Assembly (NCBI GenBank): GCA_964448285.1
Contig: CAYUWG010000116.1
Span: 1-8,715 of the forward strand
DNA length: 8,715 bases
Source of the DNA: CAYUWG01 sp964448285
GTDB taxonomy: Bacteria > Bacteroidota > Ignavibacteria > SZUA-365
Direction of reading: 5' to 3'
In this document: in pieces, positions 1-6,940 of the stretch
Layout: each line of letters opens with the position of its first letter
Position numbering within the stretch: position 1 is the first letter of the stretch
Position numbers and translations under genes: made by a program
Notes under the pieces: generated by a model
Seen by the model: only the letters and a program-made list of their open reading frames with translations
Told to the model about the DNA's origin: nothing
The model's database searches: none

Positions 1-1340
1 TCTTGATCGAACGCTTCACGGGAACGTGGTGCCAGTATTGTCCCTTCGGCGGCGATACGATCAATGCCATTCTCCGGGACATGAACAACGTCGTCACTCT
101 CGCCTATCACGGCGGAAGTTCGAACGAACCGATGCGCACGACCGACGGCAACACGATGATGGCAAACCTGCCCGTCACCTCGTGGCCGACGGCGGCAATC
201 GATAGAATGATATGGAACACAGGGACGCAGCAGAATCCCATTTACGCGATCCCGCTCAGCCGGTCGGTGTGGAGAGTGGCGACGAACATTCATCTCACGA
301 ACTCGCCGACTTCGCCGCTATCCTACAACCTCAGCGGCACGTTCGACACGACTTCGAGACTCCTCACGGTTGTCGCAAGGGTCAACATCCTGCAGCAGAT
401 GACCGGCAGCTTTCTTCTCAATCTCGTCATCTCCGAAGACAGCCTGAACTACGCGCAGGTGAAGTGGACGTCGAGCGGAAATATCATCGTCAACCCGTAC
501 TGGCATTTCAAAGTCGTGCGCGCGATGGTTACCGGACCGTTCGGTACGAGCCTCACGACAACCGGACTTGCGGCGAACACCACGGAGACCCGCATTCTCA
601 CGTACACCATTCCGTCGGTATGGAACTTAGAGAAGCTCCACCTGACGGCATTCGTCGTGAAGCACGTGAGCTCAGGCTCTGCGGGGAACTACCGTGAAGT
701 GCAGGGGACGTCGCAGCGCGCGTTCAAGGATATGGTTGCCGACGGAGACATCACGCTTACGCCCGTCGATCTCGTGTCGTTTGCCGGCAAACAAGTCGGG
801 CAGAACGTCGTTCTCGAGTGGCGAACGGCGTCGGAGAACAGCAACATGGGATGGTTTGTCGAGCGTCGTTCCATCGATGAGGAGTGGAAGGCGTTAGGTT
901 TCGTGAACGGATCGGGGACGACGGTCGAGCAGCAGGTCTATGCGTTCACCGATGAGAGACCGGCGCCGAACACGCTTTACTCGTACAGACTTCGCCAGGT
1001 GGATTATGACGGAAGGAGCGAGTACTCGCCGAAGTTCCTGATCATGGTGGCAGCCGTCCCAACGGCGACGCGCCTTCTCCCGAACTATCCCAACCCGTTC
1101 AATCCCTCAACCGAGATCGGAGTGGAGTTGGCGTCAGCGGCGGATGTGACATTGGAAGTGTACGATCTGTTGGGCCGAAAAGTGAAAACGCTCGTGAAGG
1201 AAAACATGACCGCCGGAGTTCACCATTTCTCCTGGGACGGCACGAACGATCGCGGAGAGATCGTCGCTGCCGGAGCATACCTCTATCGGCTCTCGACTCC
1301 GGAACTCACGGCGTCGCGGCAGATGCATCTGATGAAATAG
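1..1340 (+). CDS. Omp28-like thioredoxin-fold secreted protein with T9SS type A sorting domain (5' partial)
   Basis: The frame is open from the window edge, so the true start and signal peptide lie upstream; the TTG at 3-5 is most likely an internal Leu. The visible part opens with E-R-F-T-G-T-W-C-Q-Y-C-P, a C-x-x-C (visible residues 10 and 13) in the setting typical of Omp28-related/thioredoxin-like outer-membrane proteins of Bacteroidota. A beta-rich middle follows. From about residue 254 comes an adaptor module common in T9SS cargo (V-x-L-E-W-R-T-A-S-E-N-S-N, V-E-R-R, Y-S-Y-R-L-R-Q-V-D-Y-D-G). From residue 361 it has the sorting domain: N-Y-P-N-P-F-N-P-S-T, Y-D-L-L-G-R, W-D-G-T-N-D-R-G, G-A-Y-L-Y-R-L. 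It should be exported by Sec, translocated by T9SS and anchored or released at the surface. A disulfide or redox role for the cysteine pair is inference. It ends with TAG before a strong terminator and faces the minus-strand genes convergently. Confidence 0.9.
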   Translation, partial: LIERFTGTWCQYCPFGGDTINAILRDMNNVVTLAYHGGSSNEPMRTTDGNTMMANLPVTSWPTAAIDRMIWNTGTQQNPIYAIPLSRSVWRVATNIHLTNSPTSPLSYNLSGTFDTTSRLLTVVARVNILQQMTGSFLLNLVISEDSLNYAQVKWTSSGNIIVNPYWHFKVVRAMVTGPFGTSLTTTGLAANTTETRILTYTIPSVWNLEKLHLTAFVVKHVSSGSAGNYREVQGTSQRAFKDMVADGDITLTPVDLVSFAGKQVGQNVVLEWRTASENSNMGWFVERRSIDEEWKALGFVNGSGTTVEQQVYAFTDERPAPNTLYSYRLRQVDYDGRSEYSPKFLIMVAAVPTATRLLPNYPNPFNPSTEIGVELASAADVTLEVYDLLGRKVKTLVKENMTAGVHHFSWDGTNDRGEIVAAGAYLYRLSTPELTASRQMHLMK

Positions 1341-1362
1341 ATGCGCCACGTTCGGTGTGATC

Positions 1363-1390
1363 AAGAGGCTGTCGGATGACGGCCTCTTTT
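1363..1390 (+). terminator. Rho-independent terminator after the Omp28-like gene
   Basis: Bases 1363-1373 pair with 1378-1388 in an 11-bp stem (one G-T wobble at 1370/1381) around a GGAT tetraloop. The stem runs directly into TTTT and a further AT-rich stretch. It starts 22 bp after the stop at 1340. On the minus strand the same hairpin is followed by only a short T stretch, so it is likely weaker for the converging gene that stops at 1423. Confidence 0.88.
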
Positions 1391-1422
1391 ATTTCAGTGA
1401 GGTTACAAAGCAGAATGTATGG

Positions 1423-2370
1423 TTAGTACGAAATGCAAAGCCCGAAGCGAGCGAGCTCGGTATCGAATGCATGATCCCAGATTCTTCCGCTGAAGAGTTC
1501 GTCAGCATAGGCATCGTCGATTGCCACATAGTCGATGATGGTGGTGACGTTACCGGGCCAGGTAAGCTCGATGCTGTATGCTTGTGCGGCAGAATCCGGT
1601 TTGAGGAAGAAGCCGCAATAGACTTCGCCATAGTCTTGGTTAAGCCTCAGTGAGACGCCGTCAGATTGCAAAGGTAACCAGGGCAACCTTTTCAGTGAGT
1701 GTGTCCGGATGGTGTCGATAAGCAGTGGCGTCTGTCCTGCAAGCACCCGGACATAAAGCACGGCAAGATTTGAATCGACAGAAGGGGCATCCGGCAGCCT
1801 CAGCCTCACACGCACGTGAAGTGTATCGCTTGTATTTTGCACTGTGCCGCCGATTGTGGCAAGACCGATCAGACCAGAGGAATGTATAGTGGCGTCAGCA
1901 CTCCAGGAGTTGAAGTCGTCATTAAAAGCATCCGCATCTTTAACCGCAGCGAGAATCTCGTCTGATGTCAAGTGATGAGGATCGAGATAGGCTACTCCCG
2001 CTCTGTTCTGCCCGCCGAAGTGTGCTGAGTATTCCAACTGGTAGCGCCAACGAAAGCCGCGTGTGATGTAGGAATACCCAACGGAGTCGTGCCACATGTA
2101 GCTGGGATACGAGAGCATTCCCTCTTCGCGGGCCCTCTGGAACATCCGCAAGTTGCTTTGCACGTCGATGTCCTGCACGAACATCGTTACACCGTTGTAT
2201 CCGGCGTTGTGTATCGTCTCCCAGACGTTGTCCGGGATCGTGTCGTTGCCGCCGTATATCGGCCGCCACGCTCCATATCCGATGATATTGAATTGGCTAT
2301 GTGGTGATTGTGCGACAACCGCGCCGCTCACGATCAACACGATGCCAAGACATGCGAACAAGTGTTTCAT
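1423..2370 (-). CDS. Exported hypothetical protein, probably C-terminally truncated
   Basis: I do not recognise the family. The ATG at 2370 is chosen over the in-frame TTG at 2427 because it has AAGGAG six bases upstream and opens a textbook signal peptide: M-K-H, a hydrophobic core, then V-V-A-Q with likely cleavage after residue 20. The mature N-terminus has alternating strand and helix segments (G-Y-N-G-V-T-M-F-V-Q, then an amphipathic R-M-F-Q-R-A-R-E-E-G) that resemble the first beta/alpha units of a TIM barrel. From about residue 130 it becomes beta-rich, like a jelly-roll or carbohydrate-binding sandwich. The protein ends at residue 315, shortly after I-D-Y-V-A-I-D-D, with no T9SS sorting tail, unlike its neighbours. 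The next upstream gene on the strand is 74 bp away, so co-transcription is plausible. The fold suggestions are inference from pattern only; a glycoside-hydrolase-like origin is possible but unproven. Confidence 0.75.
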   Translation of the reverse strand: MKHLFACLGIVLIVSGAVVAQSPHSQFNIIGYGAWRPIYGGNDTIPDNVWETIHNAGYNGVTMFVQDIDVQSNLRMFQRAREEGMLSYPSYMWHDSVGYSYITRGFRWRYQLEYSAHFGGQNRAGVAYLDPHHLTSDEILAAVKDADAFNDDFNSWSADATIHSSGLIGLATIGGTVQNTSDTLHVRVRLRLPDAPSVDSNLAVLYVRVLAGQTPLLIDTIRTHSLKRLPWLPLQSDGVSLRLNQDYGEVYCGFFLKPDSAAQAYSIELTWPGNVTTIIDYVAIDDAYADELFSGRIWDHAFDTELARFGLCISY

Positions 2371-2376
2371 GACTTT

Positions 2377-2382
2377 CTCCTT
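2377..2382 (-). promoter_or_regulatory. Shine-Dalgarno site fixing the start at 2370
   Basis: On the minus strand the sequence reads AAGGAG, then six bases, then ATG at 2370-2368. This strong site, together with the signal peptide that begins there, decides the start against the TTG codon 57 bases upstream. Confidence 0.8.
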
Positions 2383-2402
2383 ATGATTAGTGATTGGTGG
2401 AA

Positions 2403-2417
2403 ACCCCGTGTTGGGGT
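2403..2417 (-). other. Small GC hairpin between the two minus-strand genes
   Basis: ACCCC and GGGGT form a perfect five-base stem around a five-base loop (AACAC on the minus strand), followed by TTT. It lies in the 74-bp gap between the stop at 2445 and the start at 2370. The T run is too short for a confident terminator. It could be a weak attenuator or an mRNA processing or stability element that sets different levels for the two genes. Confidence 0.35.
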
Positions 2418-2444
2418 CTTGTCTCAACTCAATAATTCAAGGGA

Positions 2445-4088
2445 TCAGTGGCGAATGAGAAACAAGGGTCCGCCTGTTACTTCATTGCCCATGATCACTC
2501 GATAGAAATACACACCCGACGGTGCAAGACTCTCTCGATCCGTCGTTCCGTCCCAGCGAAGCGAACATTTCCCTGCATGGAGTTCGCCTTCATGAACACG
2601 TCTGACAACTCGGCCAAGCGCATCGGTAACGACTACCGTTGCATTACCGGGTTGTTCGTTCTCAATCGTGATGTTGGTGTAAGCATGAAAGGGATTCGGA
2701 TAAGCGCTGTGGATCGTTGGGTCGCGAGCGATGTTGTCGATGACTTCGATTCCGACGGGGAGATTGCGGTTTCCCGCCAGTATGATCGCGCCGCCGTTCG
2801 AGGTGTTGGAATTCGATGTGTTCACGCCGATATCATCGACGCCATCCCCGTTCTGGTCCCCGACAAGCGCAATCGTACTGCCATAATAATTAGTCGGGCC
2901 GAACTGGCTTGAAGCGAAGGGAAAAGGAACGAATCCACGATTCGCCCCCTGATAAAAGATCAAGCGTGAAATAGGACCCGGTACGGGGAAGCATCGAAAG
3001 GCGAAGTCCTTATGCCCGTCCGCATTGATATCGCCGGGATACTTTCCCGCATCCCAGTAAAAACCTTCCATCCCTGGCGGTTTTTCGATGAAGATCTCGG
3101 GATACAACTTGATTGAATCCGGGATCGCAAGGAATACGAATACGCGCAGGTTCCACCAGTCCTTATGACGAACACAAACATCTGCAAGCCCGTCGTTATT
3201 GAAATCCATCACTTTCGCGTGGTCAAGTGACCAATACCTTACATCACCGAAATCGAATCTTCTCGATTCGATCAATTGATTTGGTTTTGTCGCGTCGAAA
3301 GCGAAGGCCGGTCCTCCGCGGTAGATGTAGAGTCGTTGCCATACGGAGTCGGGGTGGTTCATCCGGTTGAAATGGGCTGATACAACTATGTCCGGGTATG
3401 AATCCCCGTTTACATCGGCTATCTGTAAGTTAGAGCCGAATTGAGTCGTTGCGCCGTAGTCACCAGTCATTCCTGTGAAATCAGGTATCCCATCGAAAAA
3501 TGGTTTCCCCATGTAGATGAAGACCTTGCCTCCGATTCTCTTAATGGGATCACCTTGCGTGCTTGCTCCAATCACTAAATCATCGTAACCATCTCGGTTT
3601 AGGTCACCCACAGCCATGCTGTAGCCGAATCCCGCTGAGCGCGCTTCACCAGCGATGAGAACTGGAGAAGTCAAGTCGATCCCAAGGCCGGGACCCCTCT
3701 TTCCAAAAAAAATAAAAACCGTATCCATGTCGGGGAGATCAGAGGTTGCTCGTTTCGTAAGTACAAGATCGCGCATTCCATCCCCATTGAAATCCCCTGC
3801 AACAGCAACAACACCTCCGGGAAGTACAGCGTCAGGCTCGGTGTCCAGTACATCCTTCCCTCCGAAGTAGAGGTAGAACTTGCTTTCGCCGTAAGATGAA
3901 ATACCAAAGTCCGGTTTGCCATCTCCGTTCATGTCAGAAAGACCAACCACGTGGTTGCCAAAGCCTTGGTTCCATGTGCCGATGAACTCTTGTATCGGCA
4001 GTAATGCAGGCTGCGTGAAAGCGCATTGCCAGGCAAGCATCGTCACAAACGCGGGGAGCAAGTATCGATATCTCATTGTGTCTTTCAT
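2445..4088 (-). CDS. FG-GAP (integrin-alpha-like) seven-repeat beta-propeller protein with T9SS type A sorting domain
   Basis: The ATG at 4088 is preferred: it has GAG six bases upstream. A TTG at 4106 and an ATG at 4076 are alternatives. With this start the protein has 547 residues. Residues 1-26 are a signal peptide ending around A-F-T-Q. Seven Ca2+-binding-loop motifs of the FG-GAP type follow (D-x-N-x-D-x-x-x-D), beginning near residues 52, 99, 162, 225, 295, 353 and 411. These are D-M-N-G-D-G, D-F-N-G-D-G, D-L-N-R-D-G, D-V-N-G-D-S, D-F-N-N-D-G, D-I-N-A-D-G and D-Q-N-G-D-G. Seven repeats fit a seven-bladed propeller. The C-terminus from about 463 is a T9SS type A sorting domain (A-Y-P-N-P-F, D-A-L-G-R-V-V, L-R-W-D-G-T, G-V-Y-F-Y-R-V). 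It is predicted to be a surface or secreted adhesion or ligand-binding protein stabilised by calcium; the ligand is unknown. Confidence 0.92.
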   Translation of the reverse strand: MKDTMRYRYLLPAFVTMLAWQCAFTQPALLPIQEFIGTWNQGFGNHVVGLSDMNGDGKPDFGISSYGESKFYLYFGGKDVLDTEPDAVLPGGVVAVAGDFNGDGMRDLVLTKRATSDLPDMDTVFIFFGKRGPGLGIDLTSPVLIAGEARSAGFGYSMAVGDLNRDGYDDLVIGASTQGDPIKRIGGKVFIYMGKPFFDGIPDFTGMTGDYGATTQFGSNLQIADVNGDSYPDIVVSAHFNRMNHPDSVWQRLYIYRGGPAFAFDATKPNQLIESRRFDFGDVRYWSLDHAKVMDFNNDGLADVCVRHKDWWNLRVFVFLAIPDSIKLYPEIFIEKPPGMEGFYWDAGKYPGDINADGHKDFAFRCFPVPGPISRLIFYQGANRGFVPFPFASSQFGPTNYYGSTIALVGDQNGDGVDDIGVNTSNSNTSNGGAIILAGNRNLPVGIEVIDNIARDPTIHSAYPNPFHAYTNITIENEQPGNATVVVTDALGRVVRRVHEGELHAGKCSLRWDGTTDRESLAPSGVYFYRVIMGNEVTGGPLFLIRH

Positions 4089-4370
4089 TCTTTTCTCAAC
4101 TGACAATGTTCTTTGCGTTCGGGTTACCGCACCTCAATCCTTCTCCAAAGGTTTAAGGTGAACTTAGGTAAAGATTGAATTAGAGGCAATGAGAATTTGG
4201 GTTCGTGAAAACTTTTCTGAATCCCCGGATACAATCATAATGGAGCACCAACCGAAACTGCCAAGCATAGCCTGATGAACATGCGTCGCTCTATGAACAC
4301 GATGCATACGCATCGGTTTGCATCGTTCGAACGGATAGCTCATCTTCAATGCCTGAAATGAGCTTCGTCC
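4089..4370. promoter_or_regulatory. Divergent intergenic region between the propeller gene and the antiporter gene
   Basis: Both flanking genes start here and read outward, so promoters for both strands must lie within or near it. On the plus strand an AT-rich stretch holds two -10-like hexamers, TACAAT (4230-4235) and CATAAT (4236-4241), but no convincing -35 partner. On the minus strand TTGCCT (4184-4189) and TAAGTT (4161-4166) sit 17 bp apart but match consensus weakly. CGATGC (4300-4305) and GCATCG (4310-4315) form a perfect 6-bp hairpin with a 4-base loop in the presumed antiporter leader. No known riboswitch is recognisable by eye. Confidence 0.4.
4275..4361 (+). CDS. Possible 28-codon leader ORF upstream of the antiporter
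   Basis: An ATG at 4275 opens a 28-codon frame rich in Met, Arg and His (M-N-M-R-R-S-M-N-T-M-H-T-H-R...), ending with TGA at 4359-4361, nine bases before the antiporter ATG. It has no clear ribosome binding site and could be chance. If translated, it would place a terminating ribosome right at the antiporter start and might couple or tune its translation. It contains the CGATGC/GCATCG hairpin. Confidence 0.15.
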   Translation: MNMRRSMNTMHTHRFASFERIAHLQCLK

Positions 4371-6365
4371 ATGCACGTCCCTATATTCACTGATATCCTC
4401 GTCATCTTCGGCCTTTCGATTCTCGTCTTGTTCGTGGGTCATCGGCTGCGTATTCCTCCTATCGTCGGCTTTCTCCTCACGGGCATGATCGCGGGGCCGC
4501 ACGGCTTTGGCGCAGTCACGGACATCACGACCGTCGAGACTCTCGCGGAGATCGGCGTCATTCTCCTTCTCTTCACCATCGGTCTCGAGTTCTCACTCAA
4601 GCATCTCATGGAGATTCGCAAATCCGTGTTGCTCGGAGGAAGCGTGCAGGTCGTCCTGACCATCGCTTTCGTCGGAGGGCTTTCGCTCTTCACGAGCGAG
4701 CCGAAGACCGCGCTCTTCATCGGCTTTCTCATCGCTCTGAGTTCGACCGCCATCGTGTTGAAAATCATACAGGAGCGCGCAGAGACGAGCGGGCCGCACG
4801 GTCGAACGATTCTCGGGATACTCATTTTTCAGGACATCATCGTCGTGCCGATGATGATCGTGACGCCGCTGCTTGCCGGCACGGATGCGCAGGACGGTTC
4901 GCGATCGCCCTACCTGCTTATCGGCTTAGCCGCGTTGATGGTCGTGTTCGTCATCATCAGTGCGCGGTACGTAGTGCCGTACATCCTCTATCAGGTTGCA
5001 AAGACGCGGGACCGTGAGTTCTTCCTGCTCAGCATCGTCATGATCTGCTTTGCGGTCGCATGGCTGACCGCGGAGGTTGGGCTTTCGCTTGCGCTCGGCG
5101 CGTTCCTGGCGGGTCTGATCATCTCCGAATCCGAATACAGCCATCAGGCGCTCGGGAATATCCTTCCGTTCAAAGACGTGTTCACGAGTTTCTTCTTCGT
5201 CTCGATCGGGATGTTGCTCGACGCGGGATTCCTTCTGCAGGAGCCCGTCTTCATCCTGCTTATCACGCTTGCGGTGATCGTGATAAAACTCGTCGCAGCG
5301 TCCATCGCCGCCGTCACCTTGCGTATGTCGCTTCCCGTGGCGATACGCACGGGACTTGGGCTTGCGCAGGTGGGCGAGTTCTCCTTCGTGCTTTCAAAAA
5401 CGGGTTTGGCGTACGGTCTTCTCGACCCGTTCACGTATCAGGTTTTTCTCTCCGTTTCGGTGTTGAGCATGGTTGCGACGCCGTTCCTCATCGCATTCGC
5501 GCCGAAGATTTCCGATTACATTTCGAGCATCCTCTCCGACAAGGATTTGAAAACAGGCATTGCCGAAGGCTTCAGTCGGGAAGAGCTTCACGATCATCTG
5601 GTCATCATCGGTTTTGGGATCACCGGGAGAAATCTCGCGCGCGTCGCAAAGGTGATCGGCATACGTTACGTCATCATCGAACTCAACGCCGATACGGTCC
5701 GAGAAGAATTGCGCAACAACGAAAACATCATGTACGGCGACGCAACGCACGATCTCGTTCTCCAATACGTCTCGATAGAACACGCGCGCGTCGCCGTCGT
5801 GGCGATCTCCGATGCGGTCGCGACCCGACGGATCATCGAGCGCATCACGCACGTCGCACCGAACGTCCACATCATCGCGCGAACGCGCTTCACGAAGGAA
5901 GTCCAGACGCTCTACGGTCTTGGTGCGCATGAAGTGATTCCGGAGGAATTCGAAACGGCGGTGGAAATATTCACGCGCGTCATGAACAAGTATCTCATTC
6001 CGCGAAAGGACGTCGAGACGTTCATCTCGGAAATCCGCGCCGATGGATATAACATGCTTCGTTCACCGAAACTGCCGTCGGCCGATCTTTCGAAGCTGAA
6101 GATGGAACTGCCGAACGTTGAGATCAGCACGGTGCGCATTTCGCCCGGCTCGTTCGTCGTTGGAAAGACGCTTGGCGAGATTTCGCTGCGGCAGACCTTC
6201 GGAATCAATCTTCTCGCGATCCGCCGCGACGATCAGATCATCACGAATCCCACCGCCGACGTGCGCGTGGAGGAGAATGATATCTGGATGGTTCTCGGTG
6301 AAACCGAAATCATCGCGTCGCTTATCGCGGTCTTCGAAAACGTTGACGGGATCAGTCGTCCATAA
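4371..6365 (+). CDS. Kef/CPA2-family monovalent cation:proton antiporter with RCK_N (TrkA-N) and RCK_C (TrkA-C) domains
   Basis: It has 664 residues, the usual size for this family. Residues 1 to about 385 form a dozen or so hydrophobic segments of the Na+/H+-exchanger fold. Q154-D155 (F-Q-D-I-I) occupies the position of the Asp-pair motif that binds ion and proton in CPA2 carriers. G335-E336-F337-S-F in A-Q-V-G-E-F-S-F and the loop S-E-x-S-H-Q-A-L-x-x-I-L-P-F-K-D are also typical of Kef proteins. Residues about 408-540 are a Rossmann TrkA-N domain with G414-F-G-I-T-G419, the acidic end of strand 2 at E437, and G456-D457-A458. Residues about 578-660 are a TrkA-C domain (G-K-T-L-G-E, I-R-R-D-D, E-N-D). 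It should sit in the inner membrane and exchange K+ or Na+ for H+, gated by a bound nucleotide; the ion is not certain. The ATG at 4371 is the only possible ATG, since a TGA lies in frame at 4359; its ribosome site is weak. The next gene starts 17 bp on. Confidence 0.95.
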   Translation: MHVPIFTDILVIFGLSILVLFVGHRLRIPPIVGFLLTGMIAGPHGFGAVTDITTVETLAEIGVILLLFTIGLEFSLKHLMEIRKSVLLGGSVQVVLTIAFVGGLSLFTSEPKTALFIGFLIALSSTAIVLKIIQERAETSGPHGRTILGILIFQDIIVVPMMIVTPLLAGTDAQDGSRSPYLLIGLAALMVVFVIISARYVVPYILYQVAKTRDREFFLLSIVMICFAVAWLTAEVGLSLALGAFLAGLIISESEYSHQALGNILPFKDVFTSFFFVSIGMLLDAGFLLQEPVFILLITLAVIVIKLVAASIAAVTLRMSLPVAIRTGLGLAQVGEFSFVLSKTGLAYGLLDPFTYQVFLSVSVLSMVATPFLIAFAPKISDYISSILSDKDLKTGIAEGFSREELHDHLVIIGFGITGRNLARVAKVIGIRYVIIELNADTVREELRNNENIMYGDATHDLVLQYVSIEHARVAVVAISDAVATRRIIERITHVAPNVHIIARTRFTKEVQTLYGLGAHEVIPEEFETAVEIFTRVMNKYLIPRKDVETFISEIRADGYNMLRSPKLPSADLSKLKMELPNVEISTVRISPGSFVVGKTLGEISLRQTFGINLLAIRRDDQIITNPTADVRVEENDIWMVLGETEIIASLIAVFENVDGISRP

Positions 6366-6372
6366 CACATTC

Positions 6373-6377
6373 AGGAA
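6373..6377 (+). promoter_or_regulatory. Shine-Dalgarno site of the small sensor gene
   Basis: AGGAA lies five bases before the ATG at 6383 and within the 17-bp gap after the antiporter stop. The internal ATG at 6446 has no such site, so the longer start with its basic cytosolic tail is chosen. Confidence 0.6.
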
Positions 6378-6382
6378 TTTCG

Positions 6383-6940
6383 ATGTCACAGGAACAGCAA
6401 GGATTGCATGACGAGCATCGCGCGAAGAAAACGCGCGCGAACTCCATGAAGAAAAACTTCCCCCGCTATCTCGTAATGCTGTTGCTTGCCTGTATCGCGG
6501 CAGTGTACGCTTGGAAGATCGTTTCGGAGCGAGAGCTTCGTACGTCGATCGAAAACCAATCGATCGAGTCGTCCTCGTTGCTGAAGGAGCGCACGAGAAG
6601 TCTCCTGCGCCTGACGGCCAAACCGCTCGCGTGGGCAGTTCGCACGGAAGTCATGAATGGAAATCTTGGCCGCGTGAAAAACTACTTTCACGACTTCGTG
6701 AAGGAGCCTGACATTGAACGAATCATGTATGTCCGAAACGATGGAAAGATCATCGTTGCAACGGATAAGAATCTCGAAGGGCAGGAAATTTCCAATCATC
6801 TCCGGGACAGTTTCAATACGAGAAACGAGACCGTCATCGACGAAGACAAGGATGGGACGCTTCGCGTCATGATACCCATCATGGGGTACTCGGCAATCCT
6901 CGGGACCGTAGTCATCAGCTATCGCGCACAAGCCGGTTGA
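6383..6940 (+). CDS. Membrane-anchored protein with an extracytoplasmic Cache/PAS-like sensor domain, no output domain
   Basis: It has 185 residues as read. Residues 1-28 are hydrophilic and basic (K15-K16, R18, K23-K24, R28), fitting the cytosol by the positive-inside rule. Residues about 29-44 form one transmembrane helix. A long, probably helical stretch (about 48-105) precedes a small beta-rich domain with Y-V-R-N-D120-G121-K-I-I-V-A-T-D128 and E132-G133-Q-E-I, the strand-turn-strand pattern typical of single-Cache sensor domains. A second D-E-D-K-D-G-x-L-R-V-M-I-P-I strand pair closes it. No kinase, methyl-accepting, GGDEF or HTH output follows. It starts 17 bp after the antiporter with its own AGGAA site, so the two are probably one operon and may interact. 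The TGA at 6938-6940 may be premature: a second transmembrane helix is readable just downstream. The Cache assignment is by pattern only. Alternatives are a divergent PAS fold or a family of its own. Confidence 0.8.
   Translation: MSQEQQGLHDEHRAKKTRANSMKKNFPRYLVMLLLACIAAVYAWKIVSERELRTSIENQSIESSSLLKERTRSLLRLTAKPLAWAVRTEVMNGNLGRVKNYFHDFVKEPDIERIMYVRNDGKIIVATDKNLEGQEISNHLRDSFNTRNETVIDEDKDGTLRVMIPIMGYSAILGTVVISYRAQAG

Noticed and set aside
1357..1653. Plus-strand frame of 98 codons starting next to the terminator
   Set aside because: It lies opposite the 3' end of the minus-strand exported-protein gene, begins in the terminator upstream arm, and has no ribosome site or recognisable motif; the minus-strand reading has a signal peptide and a strong ribosome site.
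4321..4370. Possible potassium or c-di-AMP riboswitch before the antiporter
   Set aside because: Only one short hairpin is visible and none of the conserved sequence blocks of known riboswitches could be recognised by eye.
4164..4502. Minus-strand frame of 112 codons spanning the intergenic region and the antiporter start
   Set aside because: It is charged, lacks any known pattern, and covers the antiporter N-terminus, whose family membership is clear.
5060..5932. Plus-strand frame of 290 codons inside the antiporter gene
   Set aside because: It is very rich in Arg and His with no domain pattern, and overlaps conserved antiporter and TrkA-N motifs in another frame; a typical shadow of GC-rich coding sequence.
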